Of a DNA stretch of 64,000 nucleotides, positions 54,716 to 63,318 are shown piece after piece. The notes beneath the pieces were generated by a model, which was not told the DNA's origin, did not search any database, and saw only the letters and a program-made list of their open reading frames with translations. The number at the start of each line of letters is the position of its first letter. Positions within the stretch are counted from its first letter, which is position 1. The position numbers and the translations under genes were made by a program. This DNA comes from Methanolinea sp. (GTDB lineage Archaea > Halobacteriota > Methanomicrobia > Methanomicrobiales > Methanospirillaceae): the NCBI GenBank assembly GCA_018263335.1, contig JADFCY010000007.1:1-64000 (forward strand). Direction: 5' to 3'.

Positions 54716-55825
54716 TCAGGCGTCTCCTCCCCGGTTCTTGATCTGGAATACGCAGTGGGTGTCACCCTTTGACCGGCAGCTGACCTCCTTTCCCTGGACC
54801 TTAATGCCAAAGGCGCCCTCCACGATTCCGGCAAGGAGGCCGGCCGTGCAGAAACAGACGTTCTTCCCGGTATTTCCTATCGACTCTGATTCAACGGTAT
54901 GTTCCAGGGTGATGGTCTTTGTCTTCTCGGCCTCGTTCCATTCCGTCTTGATGATCCTGAACCACCCCATCTGGGAATAGAATGCAAAGGCCATGTCGGC
55001 GAGGGTGTTCGGGTTGGTGATGCCCATCTTCTTGTAATGCTCGACGTTCTCCTTTCCCATGTCCATGTATGCGCGGTAATTGACACCGCTCGCAGGAGCT
55101 TCGCCCATCGTTTTCTTGAGTGACTGTGTCATCGAGGTGAATATGAACCGTGGCATCATCACGACCGGCTCGTCGATCAGCTGGATCTTCCCCTCAAGGG
55201 GCTTATGCTCGATGAACTCGGTGATGGCGGACTCGCCCTTCACTACCGCCTCTGCCTTGAACTTCCAGCTCGGCTCGACCTGGTCTGCCACAAACTCGCA
55301 GTAAGGGTCGCCGTTTGCATGGCAGCTCTTCTCGAGGCAGAACCAGGTCTTTCCTGTCACCGCCTTGAGGACTCCCTCGATCCAGCCCTGGTGGATACCG
55401 CAGACGGGCATCTTCCAGTCCTTGAGCACCTCGGACTCGAACGTCTTCTTGCACCGGACCACAATCCTCTTCTCGCCCGCTTCCACAAGCTCGAGCGGTG
55501 CTCCCCACCCCTGCTGGTGCTGGAGCGTGAAGACGAGCATGAGGAACTCTTCAGGCTTCAGGTTCATCCCAAGCTTCTTCAAGAGCTTGTCCAGGCCGAC
55601 CGAACCCTGCCCGACCGAACGGAAGAGCTTCCGCATCGCTTTGTTGGCAAGCTTCCGGTCGAGATTTGCCTCGTACATCTCATAGAGGGCCCTTACCAGG
55701 TAATTCGGGTTGCTTGCCGTCCTGACCCCAAAGCATGTGGTGACCCCCTCAAGCGGGTTCATCTGCATGAAAGAAGTGATGTCCTTGCTCTTGTTGATGA
55801 TAGCCTCAAAATCCTGTTTATCCAT
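54716..55825 (-). CDS. Protein with two V4R-like domains
   Basis: This 369-residue soluble protein appears to have two V4R-type ligand-sensing domains. The first ends with LEKSCHANGDPYCEFVADQ (about 168-186) and the second with EVSCRSKGDTHCVFQIKN (about 346-363), the Cys-GD-x-Cys-x-F motif of V4R. Each repeat has a GTGKTWFCLE- or GKNVCFCTAG-like helix start (TGKTWFCLEKSC; IGNTGKNVCFCTAGLLAGIVEGAFG). V4R domains bind small hydrophobic molecules or metals and regulate; the ligand here is unknown. A TATA box is at 55865-55877 and GGAGTAGGAT precedes the ATG. It lies in the roadblock/MinD region. Confidence 0.78.
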   Translation of the reverse strand: MDKQDFEAIINKSKDITSFMQMNPLEGVTTCFGVRTASNPNYLVRALYEMYEANLDRKLANKAMRKLFRSVGQGSVGLDKLLKKLGMNLKPEEFLMLVFTLQHQQGWGAPLELVEAGEKRIVVRCKKTFESEVLKDWKMPVCGIHQGWIEGVLKAVTGKTWFCLEKSCHANGDPYCEFVADQVEPSWKFKAEAVVKGESAITEFIEHKPLEGKIQLIDEPVVMMPRFIFTSMTQSLKKTMGEAPASGVNYRAYMDMGKENVEHYKKMGITNPNTLADMAFAFYSQMGWFRIIKTEWNEAEKTKTITLEHTVESESIGNTGKNVCFCTAGLLAGIVEGAFGIKVQGKEVSCRSKGDTHCVFQIKNRGGDA

Positions 55826-55864
55826 CGGATCCTACTCCGCAATCCTGTTATCAGCTGTGCATTC

Positions 55865-55877
55865 ACTATAAATTTGT
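55865..55877 (-). promoter_or_regulatory. Promoter of the double-V4R gene
   Basis: The minus strand reads CAAATTTATAGTG. The start is expected near 55845, giving a 20-base leader with a Shine-Dalgarno. Confidence 0.45.
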
Positions 55878-55931
55878 GGCCTGCCGCACCTTTTTTTGAA
55901 AAATTCCTGCAGGAGTAATATCCAAACACTG

Positions 55932-56555
55932 TCACGTGATGTCGAGGACTACTACCTGGCCGATAAGATCGGGATTGAATTCAAATTCATAGACCTTGGT
56001 GGAGAGATCGCGGAGGTGCACCACGCATTCGTAGCGGCCAAAAAGGAGGCGGAAACTTACCTTTCCCTCCCTGCTGGTGAAATCATTCCCCACGACCTGG
56101 CCCCCTTTCCTGATGGAGACCCTCTGGCCGTGAAGGGGAACATCCCCTTTCATGACCTTCATGGAGAATACTCCGGCCCCTCCTTCTTTTGCGGGTGCCA
56201 CCTGGGGGATGTCGCTTGGAAGCATGCGGTTGAGGATATTCCTGTCATAGATGCGGCACCCGAGAATCAGCCTCTCGACAACCGGTCTGTCTGATGGGTA
56301 AAAAATGAACTGTTCCGTTCCTTTGAGGAGATACACGGCGGTATTGCCAAACAGCATCCCCTTGCTCTCATTGAGCACTGCGCCCTCAGGCTCCCCGGCC
56401 AAAAAGAGGATGTACCACCTTGGGTCCTTCTGAACAGAACGGGCAATGCCGCACAACCCCCTTGCGCGGGCTGTCTGGAGGAGATCCTGCACGGATGAGG
56501 GGCCCTCTCCTGCCGATGCAGCGATAAGGGATTCAATGATCTCAACATTTGTCAT
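55932..56555 (-). CDS. Unknown protein with effector-like N-terminus and beta-sandwich-like C-terminus
   Basis: This 207-residue protein has an N-terminal domain (about 15-115) with WYILFLAGEPEGAVLNESKGMLFGNTAVYLL, somewhat like the PATAN-type domains at 50980 and 52197. The C-terminal part (about 128-207) has alternating strands with DVPLHGQRVSIRKGGQVVGNDFTSREGKVSFRLLFGRYECVV, as in carboxypeptidase-regulatory/Ig-like folds. There is no signal peptide or membrane helix. It is divergent from the prepilin peptidase. No family is assigned with confidence. Confidence 0.68.
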   Translation of the reverse strand: MTNVEIIESLIAASAGEGPSSVQDLLQTARARGLCGIARSVQKDPRWYILFLAGEPEGAVLNESKGMLFGNTAVYLLKGTEQFIFYPSDRPVVERLILGCRIYDRNILNRMLPSDIPQVAPAKEGGAGVFSMKVMKGDVPLHGQRVSIRKGGQVVGNDFTSREGKVSFRLLFGRYECVVHLRDLSTKVYEFEFNPDLIGQVVVLDIT

Positions 56556-56716
56556 CGCTGATCAGATCCACCTGGTATCTGGTTCATCATGCTTCAGGCG
56601 CCATTGGCCAAAGGGAGGCACGTTCCGCGTCCCTCTCTTTGGGGGGGGTCGTGCCGCAGGCACCTCCCGCCGGGGCCAGGCATAAGAACCTGCACGACTC
56701 AGTTGTACCTGTATCC

Positions 56717-57508
56717 ATGATAATTCCTCTGGCAATCAGTGCGGCTGCAGTGACATGTACCTTTTTATATGCATCTTGCAGGGATTTGAAGGAACGGAGG
56801 GTTCCTTTCCGGACATGGTATCCAATGCTGGCGGTCACCATCCCTATGGCCGCATGGTTTTATCTCATGATGATCGGGGGAGGCCAGTGGACGGTCCTTG
56901 CCTATTTTCTCGCGATGACGGGGGTATTTTCTCTCGTGTTCTACATGTTCGCCTGGCTGAACCTTTTCGGCGGGGCGGATGCATGGGCCCTGATCTTCCT
57001 CTCGGTGAGTGTCCCTGCATTTCCCATAGAGCCGCTCTCCGGATATCCCCCGACAGGGTTCTTTCCTTTCTCCGTGCTCGTCAACGCCCTCCTCCTGAAC
57101 CTGCTCACCCCCTTAATCCTGGGCCTTCAGAACCTGGTGCACCGAAGGAGGGCTCCATTTCCCTACATGTTTCTTGGGTTTCCAGTGCGTGCAGACGACC
57201 TGCCAGGGGCATTTGGATTTATCATGGAGGAGATCGAAGAAGACGAGGACGGTGCTCTCATGAGGCGCTTTGTCAGGCCCGCGGAGGCGATACAAAGGAT
57301 GGTATCCGGGAAGAAGAGGATCTATACCAGGGATCTCAGGCTGCATCCCGGCGATTACACACGGGAGATGGCACTCTTCCAGAAGGCGGGGACGGTCTGG
57401 ATCTCTTACGGGATACCGTTTATCGTCCCTCTCACCGCGGGATTGCTGACCGCGCTCTTCTTTGGGGATATCCTGTACTTCCTGATGAAATGGATAATCG
57501 GTGGATAA
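56717..57508 (+). CDS. A24 prepilin/archaellin peptidase (FlaK/EppA-like)
   Basis: This 263-residue membrane protease cleaves class III signal peptides of pilins or archaellins. The first catalytic Asp lies in [14 protein letters not shown] (about 19-32) after the first membrane helix, and the second in [12 protein letters not shown] (about 87-98, archaeal GxxD form). Helices are visible near 1-17, 33-52, 58-80, 95-112 and 235-258. A cytosolic loop (about 160-225) is longer than usual. ATG 56717 begins directly with the first helix; an earlier in-frame ATG at 56549 would add 56 non-homologous residues. It should serve the nearby type IV machine. Confidence 0.9.
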   Translation: MIIPLAISAAAVTCTFLYASCRDLKERRVPFRTWYPMLAVTIPMAAWFYLMMIGGGQWTVLAYFLAMTGVFSLVFYMFAWLNLFGGADAWALIFLSVSVPAFPIEPLSGYPPTGFFPFSVLVNALLLNLLTPLILGLQNLVHRRRAPFPYMFLGFPVRADDLPGAFGFIMEEIEEDEDGALMRRFVRPAEAIQRMVSGKKRIYTRDLRLHPGDYTREMALFQKAGTVWISYGIPFIVPLTAGLLTALFFGDILYFLMKWIIGG

Positions 57509-57509
57509 T

Positions 57510-57878
57510 ATGCTCACGTTGAAATATGCAGACGGACTCATCCCGGTGGTGGTGCAGGATGCAGAGACGCGGGATGTACTGATGGTGGCTTGGGCCAATG
57601 CAGAGGCAGTCGATCTCACCAGGCGAACGGGATATGCGCATTACTTCTCCCGCAGCAGGAAGAAACTGTGGAAAAAGGGAGAGGAGAGCGGCCACTTTCA
57701 GAGGGTGCTTCGCATTCTCGTGGACTGCGATGAAGACTGCCTCCTCTACGAGGTCGAACAGGCAGGGGCGGCATGCCACATGGGATACCGGTCCTGCTTT
57801 TTCAGAACGATTGAAGGAAATATCGTGGCAGAGAGAATTTTCGACCCGGAGACCGTATACACGAGAAAGAGCGAGTAA
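57510..57878 (+). CDS. hisI: Phosphoribosyl-AMP cyclohydrolase
   Basis: This 122-residue zinc enzyme opens the adenine ring of PR-AMP in histidine synthesis. Motifs are [46 protein letters not shown] and [14 protein letters not shown], with the zinc-binding cysteines. It is the single-domain archaeal form without the HisE part. ATG 57510 has GGTGGA just upstream; a GTG at 57501 inside the peptidase end is the alternative. It follows the peptidase by one base, with no obvious functional link. Confidence 0.96.
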   Translation: MLTLKYADGLIPVVVQDAETRDVLMVAWANAEAVDLTRRTGYAHYFSRSRKKLWKKGEESGHFQRVLRILVDCDEDCLLYEVEQAGAACHMGYRSCFFRTIEGNIVAERIFDPETVYTRKSE

Positions 57879-58260
57879 AGACCACACACGGGGATTGAAA
57901 AACTCTGTGCCCCGGGACTTTTACGGCTCCATTGAGGGCATAGGGCATTTTCCCTGACCACAGGCATGCCACACTGCCGGAAGAGTGGAGATCCTGCCCT
58001 TGCCCACCCAATCCCTGGCAGCTGTCCGCTCACCGGGGCACGGGAAAATTGGATGAACAGGCATCCTCCGGTTTTTTCATGCAATGCCTTCCCCTCCAGG
58101 TGACAGAACTTTCATGTATTTCCGGGGGAAATGATGATCGTGGACCTTATAATGAAGGCCCGGGGGCACGATACACTGCTGATCATAGATACCTCCAGTG
58201 ACCAAAATACGCCTAAAATGTGCCTTAATCCACAATATAAAACAAAAAAGGGTGAAAATT
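57879..58260. other. Gene-free region before the PIN-ATPase gene
   Basis: These 382 bases contain no convincing protein gene. A frame from 58131 overlaps the next gene and has no family look. An inverted repeat ATCGTG (58137-58142)/CACGAT (58167-58172) encloses CCTTATAATG, which resembles a TATA box. A second AT-rich box, CACAATATAAAAC (58231-58243), lies just before the Shine-Dalgarno GGGTGA (58250-58255). A structured leader or small RNA cannot be excluded. Confidence 0.4.
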
Positions 58261-60141
58261 TTGAAATTAGTACCGGATACCAGCGTAGTCATAGACGGTC
58301 GAATCACCTCCATGATACAAACCGGAGAATATAAGGGTGCATCAATAATCATACCGGAAGCGGTCGTCGCCGAGCTCGAGGCCCAGGCAAACCAGGGACG
58401 GGAGATTGGGTTTTCAGGGCTTACCGAACTCCAGGCATTGTGCAGGCTTGCGGAAGAGGGCACCATTGAACTCAGGTTTGTGGGAGTGCGGCCCAGTCTC
58501 GAACAGGTAAAACTGGCGAGCGGCGGAGAGATAGACGCACTGATCCGTCACGCGGCAATCGAGAACAACGCCAAGTTCATCACAAGCGATGTCGTGCAGG
58601 CAGAGGTGGCCAAGGCCAAGGGACTGGACGTGATTTACCTTCGTCCCCAGGTAGAGGGGTTCACCCCTCTTGGCATAGACCAGTTCTTTGACGAGCACAC
58701 CATTGCGGTCTATCTCAAGGAGAGAGTCCCGCCAATGGCCAAGAAGGGCACCGTGAAAGAGATGCGGCTGATGAAGATCAGGGATCAGTTCTGCACGGAC
58801 TACGAACTGCGGGGCCTTGCACAGGAGATACTCGAGAGGGCGAAGCGGGACCCCGACGGGTTCATCGAGCTTGAGAAGCGTGGGGTGACCGTGGTACAGA
58901 TCGGTTCCATGCGGATTGCCATCACCAGGAGACCGTTCTCCGACGGGATGGAGATCACCGCGGTCCGTCCCATCGCTGATGTCAGCCTTGAACAGTTCAA
59001 CAAGGCCAGCATCATCAAGAACCGGATCGTCGGCGACAAGCGGGGCCTCCTGATTGCTGGCTCGCCTGGCGGCGGGAAAACGACACTCGCCCAGAGCATT
59101 GCCACGTACCTCGCAGAGCACGGGTACGTTGTCAAGACCATGGAAGCCCCCCGCGAGCTGCAGGTCCCAGATCATATCACCCAGTACACTTCCCTTGACG
59201 GGAGCATGGAGAACACCGCGGATGTGCTCCTGCTGGTGCGCCCGGACTTCGTAATATTTGACGAGTTGCGCAAGAACGAGGACTTCCGCGTCTTCGCCGA
59301 CATGCGCCTGGCAGGAATCGGGATGATCGGGGTCATCCATGCGATCGGGGCCCACGATGCCCTCCAGCGTTTCTCAGACCGTGTCGATTTCGGCGTGCTT
59401 CCCCAGATCATCAACACGATCATATTCGTGGACAAAGGTGAGATCACCAATATCTACGATGTCGGGTTCACGATCAAGGTGCCCGAGGGAATGTCATCGG
59501 AGATCAACCTTCGGCCTGTGACCACTGTTTCAGACCACGAGACAGGGGACCTGGTCTTTGAGATCTTCAAGTATGACGGCGAGACGATTGTCATGCCGGT
59601 GATGAATATGGGGACGGCCCCCGCACCACTGAAGGCCCCTTCCGTCCCAAAGGAGGAGGAGAACACCCAGTGGAAGATTCTCGAGAAGGAGATCCAGAGG
59701 GAGATCGGGCGCTACACGGAGGGGTACGTGGACGTGCACATGCTCTCTGACTCAAAAGCCGTGGTATATATAGAGGACAAGGATGTCCCCGCCGCCATCG
59801 GAAAGGGAGGAAAGAACATCGCCGCGATCGTCAACAAAGTGGGCATCGGGATCGATATTAGGCCCAGGACCGAGCTTGAGAAGGTTCCCGCCGCACCCAC
59901 CCAGGAGGAGGAACTCCAGCTGGGAGGCGGGGTGAAGATAAGGATCGACAAGAAGCAACTGGCCATAATCTGCCCCGAGCAGAGCGGAAAGATCGTCGAT
60001 GTGTTCTCCGGGAAGGAATACCTCTTCACTGCAACGGTGAACGACTCCGGCGAGATACACCTTGCCAAGAACTCTACCATCGCCCAGGAGCTCATCAAGC
60101 GGTACAACGAGGGCGACAGCATTAAATTGAGGCCAGTATAG
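58261..60141 (+). CDS. PIN domain-ATPase-KH protein (PINc/VapC-family ATPase)
   Basis: This 626-residue protein starts at TTG 58261, chosen because GGGTGA lies six bases upstream and the family N-terminus LVPDTSVVIDGR follows at once. Residues 1-130 are a PIN nuclease domain (acidic residues in PDTSV, EAVVAELE, DALIRHAA and ITSD). An AAA/T2SE-like ATPase follows with Walker A AGSPGGGKTTLAQS (about 260-273) and VIFDELRKNEDF. A KH domain (DVPAAIGKGGKNIAAIVNKV, about 505-525) and a C-terminal beta part end it. It probably binds and cleaves RNA in an ATP-dependent way; substrates are unknown. Confidence 0.9.
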   Translation: MKLVPDTSVVIDGRITSMIQTGEYKGASIIIPEAVVAELEAQANQGREIGFSGLTELQALCRLAEEGTIELRFVGVRPSLEQVKLASGGEIDALIRHAAIENNAKFITSDVVQAEVAKAKGLDVIYLRPQVEGFTPLGIDQFFDEHTIAVYLKERVPPMAKKGTVKEMRLMKIRDQFCTDYELRGLAQEILERAKRDPDGFIELEKRGVTVVQIGSMRIAITRRPFSDGMEITAVRPIADVSLEQFNKASIIKNRIVGDKRGLLIAGSPGGGKTTLAQSIATYLAEHGYVVKTMEAPRELQVPDHITQYTSLDGSMENTADVLLLVRPDFVIFDELRKNEDFRVFADMRLAGIGMIGVIHAIGAHDALQRFSDRVDFGVLPQIINTIIFVDKGEITNIYDVGFTIKVPEGMSSEINLRPVTTVSDHETGDLVFEIFKYDGETIVMPVMNMGTAPAPLKAPSVPKEEENTQWKILEKEIQREIGRYTEGYVDVHMLSDSKAVVYIEDKDVPAAIGKGGKNIAAIVNKVGIGIDIRPRTELEKVPAAPTQEEELQLGGGVKIRIDKKQLAIICPEQSGKIVDVFSGKEYLFTATVNDSGEIHLAKNSTIAQELIKRYNEGDSIKLRPV

Positions 60142-60181
60142 ACATTTTTCTTTATTTTGCACGGGAGAAAGGTGACAGGAC

Positions 60182-62962
60182 GTGAGCCTACCTGATATGA
60201 GGCAGCTGGAGGAGGCTGCCCTTCATGCATGGGAGCATGCATTTGAACCGGACCCTGCGTCCAGAGAGAAGTTCTACCTGACAGTCGCGTATCCCTACCC
60301 CAGCGGCGCGATGCACGTGGGGCACGGGAGGACCTATATCGTCCCGGATGTGATCGCACGGTTCTGGAGGATGAGGGGGAGGCAGGTCCTGTATCCGATG
60401 GCATTCCACGTGACCGGCGCCCCGGTTATCGGTATCTCAAAAAGGATTGCGAGAGGCGACGAGAAGGCCATCCGCCTGTATCGTGATCTTTACAGGGTCC
60501 CTGCGGAGACGCTGGAGAGATTCACTGATCCCCTGGAGATCGTGCGCCACTTCTCCGAGGAGTACCGGAGAGTGATGACCGCATGCGGCCTCTCGATCGA
60601 CTGGAGGCGTCGCTTCACGACTGTCGATCCGCAATACAGCAAGTTCATCGAATGGCAGTGGCTGCACCTGCACGAGGGCAGGCACGTGAACAAGGGAGCA
60701 CACCCTGTGCGGTTCTGCCCGCAGTGCGACAACCCTGTGGGGGACCATGACCTTCTCGAGGGGGACAAGGCCGAGATCCTGAAGTTCACCCTGGTCATGT
60801 TCGAGTGGGGTGACTCGCTCATCCCGACTGCCACACTCCGGCCCGAGACCATATATGGGGTGACGAACCTGTGGGTGAACCCGAATGTCACCTATGTGAA
60901 GGCCCGCGTGGACGGGGTTTCCTGGGTTGTCAGCAGGGAGGCCGCGGAGAAGCTCGCACTCCAGGATCACGAAGTGACCGTCATTGCCGAGATTCCCGGC
61001 GCCTCCCTCATCGACCAGGTGGTGAGCCACCCCCTGTGCGGCGCGGTGCCAATACTCCCCGCCGAGTTCGTGGATCCTGCCATGGCGAGCGGAGTGGTGA
61101 TGAGCGTCCCCGCACACGCACCATTCGATTACATCGCGCTCAGGGACCTCCAGGCAGAGGGACGGTACACGGCGATCTCGCCCGTTGCGCTCATCAAAGT
61201 CCCGGGATACGGTGATTTCCCGGCGAAGGACGCCGTTGAGCGTGCAGGGATCCGCCACCAGACTGACCCTGCCATGGAAGCCCTCACCCAGGAAGTCTAC
61301 AGCGCCGAGTTCTCCTCAGGAATCCTCTTCGAGCAATACGGCGGGGAACCTGTCAGGCAGGCCAGGGAGAGCGTTGCCGCGCTGATGTGCGAGAAATATC
61401 GCTCCACCGTGATGTACGAGTTCGATACGAGGCCTGTTGTGTGCAGGTGCGGCGGGCAGGTGTTCGTCAAGATCCTCCATGACCAGTGGTTCCTGCTGTA
61501 CAGCGACCCTGCATGGAAATCACAGGTTTCCGAACACCTGGCCCAAATGACCCTCGTCCCTCCCGAGGTCCGCACCGAGTTCGAGCGGACAATTGGCTGG
61601 CTGAAGGACTGGGCCTGCACCCGCAGGGTGGGCCTTGGAACCCGGCTTCCCTGGGACCCCGACTGGCTCATCGAGCCGCTCAGCGACTCTACCATCTACA
61701 TGGCATACTATACCATCTCCCACCACCTGAAGGAGTACAGGCCTGAAGAGCTCACCCCCGAGGTCTTCGATTACCTGTTCCTCAATAAGGGCTCGCCCGC
61801 ACACCCCGAGAAGGAGCGCCTGGATGCGATGCGGCGTGAGTTCGAATACTGGTATCCCTACGATTTCCGGTTCTCCGCGAAGGACCTGATCTCAAACCAC
61901 CTGACATTCCAGCTCTTCCACCACGCTGCCATCTTCCCGGCCAGGAGCATGCCGCAAGGAATGGTGGTGTTCGGCATGGGTCTCCTGAACGGGGCGAAGA
62001 TGTCCTCTTCCAAGGGCAACGTGTTCCTCCTCGAGGACGCGATCAACGAGTTCGGGGCGGATACCGTTCGGATGTTCCTCGTCGGGAGCGCCGAGCCCTG
62101 GCAGGACTTTGACTGGCGAAACGATCTCGTTCATTCGACGAAAAAGCAGATCGAGCGGTTCTGGAACATGGTGCAGGAGAGCCTTTCTGCGGGAGGAGAG
62201 ACCACCGACGCAGACCGCTGGCTCCTCTCCCGGCTCCAGGCACATATCGTGAAGACCACGGAGGCGCTGGAGCGCTTCCAGACCCGCCAGGCACTTCAGG
62301 AAGCCTTCTATGCCATCGATTCCGACCTCAAATGGTACAGGAGGCGCCTGCCGCCTGGGATGCAGGGGGGCAGCGCATACCGGGCGCTTGGCCAGATATG
62401 GACGAGGCTCCTGGCGCCTGTGATACCCTTCACGTGCGAGAGGCTCTGGACGGATACTGGGGGAGAGGGGCTTGTCTCTTTTGCACCCTGGCCCGTTGCT
62501 GACCCAAACAAGGCAGATGCCGACCTTGAAATGGCCGAAGAGCTCCTTCTCCGGACGCTTGAGGATATCGATTCGATCAGGCGGGTCCTCCAGATCACCC
62601 CTTCCTCGATCACGCTCTGCGTGGCCCCTTCATGGAAGAGGGCTATCTTCTCGGCCGTCGCTACCGCGGCGGACAGGAACACGGTTATACGCGAGATCAT
62701 GAAGGACGAGCAGATGAGAAAGCGTGGCAAAGAAGCCACAGAGACAACGAAGCAGTGCATCACACTGATTCATCGCCTGCCACCGGCATTCATCGAGCAG
62801 TATCTCAAAGGTGGGATCAACGAGCTGGAGATATTCCAGAATGCCAGGGATTTCCTGGAGAGGGAATGCGCGATCCCGGTCAGGGTGGTGGATGCGGAGG
62901 AGAGCAGACACCCGAGGGCCGCAGTTGCGCTTCCCCTCAAACCCGCTATCGTGATAGAGTGA
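60182..62962 (+). CDS. leuS: Leucyl-tRNA synthetase
   Basis: This 926-residue class I synthetase is the archaeal/eukaryotic type. Motifs are [18 protein letters not shown] (HIGH as HVGH, about 39-50), [16 protein letters not shown] of the CP1 editing domain, [31 protein letters not shown] and the KMSKS loop [11 protein letters not shown]. The anticodon-binding helical domain and the archaeal C-terminal extension follow. The start is GTG at 60182, 40 bases after the PIN-ATPase stop, with GAAAGGTGA upstream, so it is probably co-transcribed. Confidence 0.98.
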   Translation: MSLPDMRQLEEAALHAWEHAFEPDPASREKFYLTVAYPYPSGAMHVGHGRTYIVPDVIARFWRMRGRQVLYPMAFHVTGAPVIGISKRIARGDEKAIRLYRDLYRVPAETLERFTDPLEIVRHFSEEYRRVMTACGLSIDWRRRFTTVDPQYSKFIEWQWLHLHEGRHVNKGAHPVRFCPQCDNPVGDHDLLEGDKAEILKFTLVMFEWGDSLIPTATLRPETIYGVTNLWVNPNVTYVKARVDGVSWVVSREAAEKLALQDHEVTVIAEIPGASLIDQVVSHPLCGAVPILPAEFVDPAMASGVVMSVPAHAPFDYIALRDLQAEGRYTAISPVALIKVPGYGDFPAKDAVERAGIRHQTDPAMEALTQEVYSAEFSSGILFEQYGGEPVRQARESVAALMCEKYRSTVMYEFDTRPVVCRCGGQVFVKILHDQWFLLYSDPAWKSQVSEHLAQMTLVPPEVRTEFERTIGWLKDWACTRRVGLGTRLPWDPDWLIEPLSDSTIYMAYYTISHHLKEYRPEELTPEVFDYLFLNKGSPAHPEKERLDAMRREFEYWYPYDFRFSAKDLISNHLTFQLFHHAAIFPARSMPQGMVVFGMGLLNGAKMSSSKGNVFLLEDAINEFGADTVRMFLVGSAEPWQDFDWRNDLVHSTKKQIERFWNMVQESLSAGGETTDADRWLLSRLQAHIVKTTEALERFQTRQALQEAFYAIDSDLKWYRRRLPPGMQGGSAYRALGQIWTRLLAPVIPFTCERLWTDTGGEGLVSFAPWPVADPNKADADLEMAEELLLRTLEDIDSIRRVLQITPSSITLCVAPSWKRAIFSAVATAADRNTVIREIMKDEQMRKRGKEATETTKQCITLIHRLPPAFIEQYLKGGINELEIFQNARDFLERECAIPVRVVDAEESRHPRAAVALPLKPAIVIE

Positions 62963-62965
62963 AGC

Positions 62966-63283
62966 CTACTCGGGCTCCACGCTTTTTGCCTTCTTCACAC
63001 GCTCCTTTGTGGAATACCCTGTGACCTCGTCCAGGTATCTCCGGAAGCGCCTGTTGGTGTCCAGGATGACCTCGTCGGATACGCTGCTGTCAGACCGGGT
63101 ATCTACCACCAGCGTCTTTTTATCCTTCCCTGTTGAGACGTCAAGGACTTTCAAAGCGCCATACGTGATCTGGAGGTGCCCGCCAACCTTCTTTGGCTCC
63201 ACTCCAAAGCATTCCACGAGCTTTGATTCCATCCTTGCAATGAGATCCTTCGTATACCCCCTTTTCACCGGATATTCTTGCAT
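62966..63283 (-). CDS. DUF5611-like methanogen protein
   Basis: This 105-residue protein starts MQEYPVKRGYTKDLIARMESKL and contains HLQITYGALKVLDVSTGKDKKTLVVDT and EVILDTNRRFRRYLDEVTGYSTKERVKKAKSVEPE. I recognise it as the DUF5611 family seen in methanogens; function is unknown. A TATA-like TTTAACATATTCC (63304-63316, minus) lies about 26 bases from the ATG, so the mRNA is probably leaderless. It converges with leuS across 3 bases. Confidence 0.85.
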   Translation of the reverse strand: MQEYPVKRGYTKDLIARMESKLVECFGVEPKKVGGHLQITYGALKVLDVSTGKDKKTLVVDTRSDSSVSDEVILDTNRRFRRYLDEVTGYSTKERVKKAKSVEPE

Positions 63284-63316
63284 AATACTTTTTTAGGTAG
63301 ATGGAATATGTTAAAC
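63281..63316. promoter_or_regulatory. Interleaved divergent promoters of DUF5611 and PAC2 genes
   Basis: The plus-strand box GCATAATAC (63280-63288) overlaps the first codons of the minus-strand gene. The minus-strand box TTTAACATATTCC (63304-63316) lies just before the plus-strand ATG at 63319. Each box is about 26-32 bases from its own start codon, so the two promoters are interlocked. Confidence 0.4.
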
Positions 63317-63318
63317 TA

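Noticed and set aside
58131-58334. 67-codon frame starting MMIVDLIMKARG before the PIN-ATPase
   Set aside because: It overlaps the PIN-domain start in another frame and its second half is clearly out-of-frame reading of the real gene. GGGGGAA upstream is suggestive but not enough.
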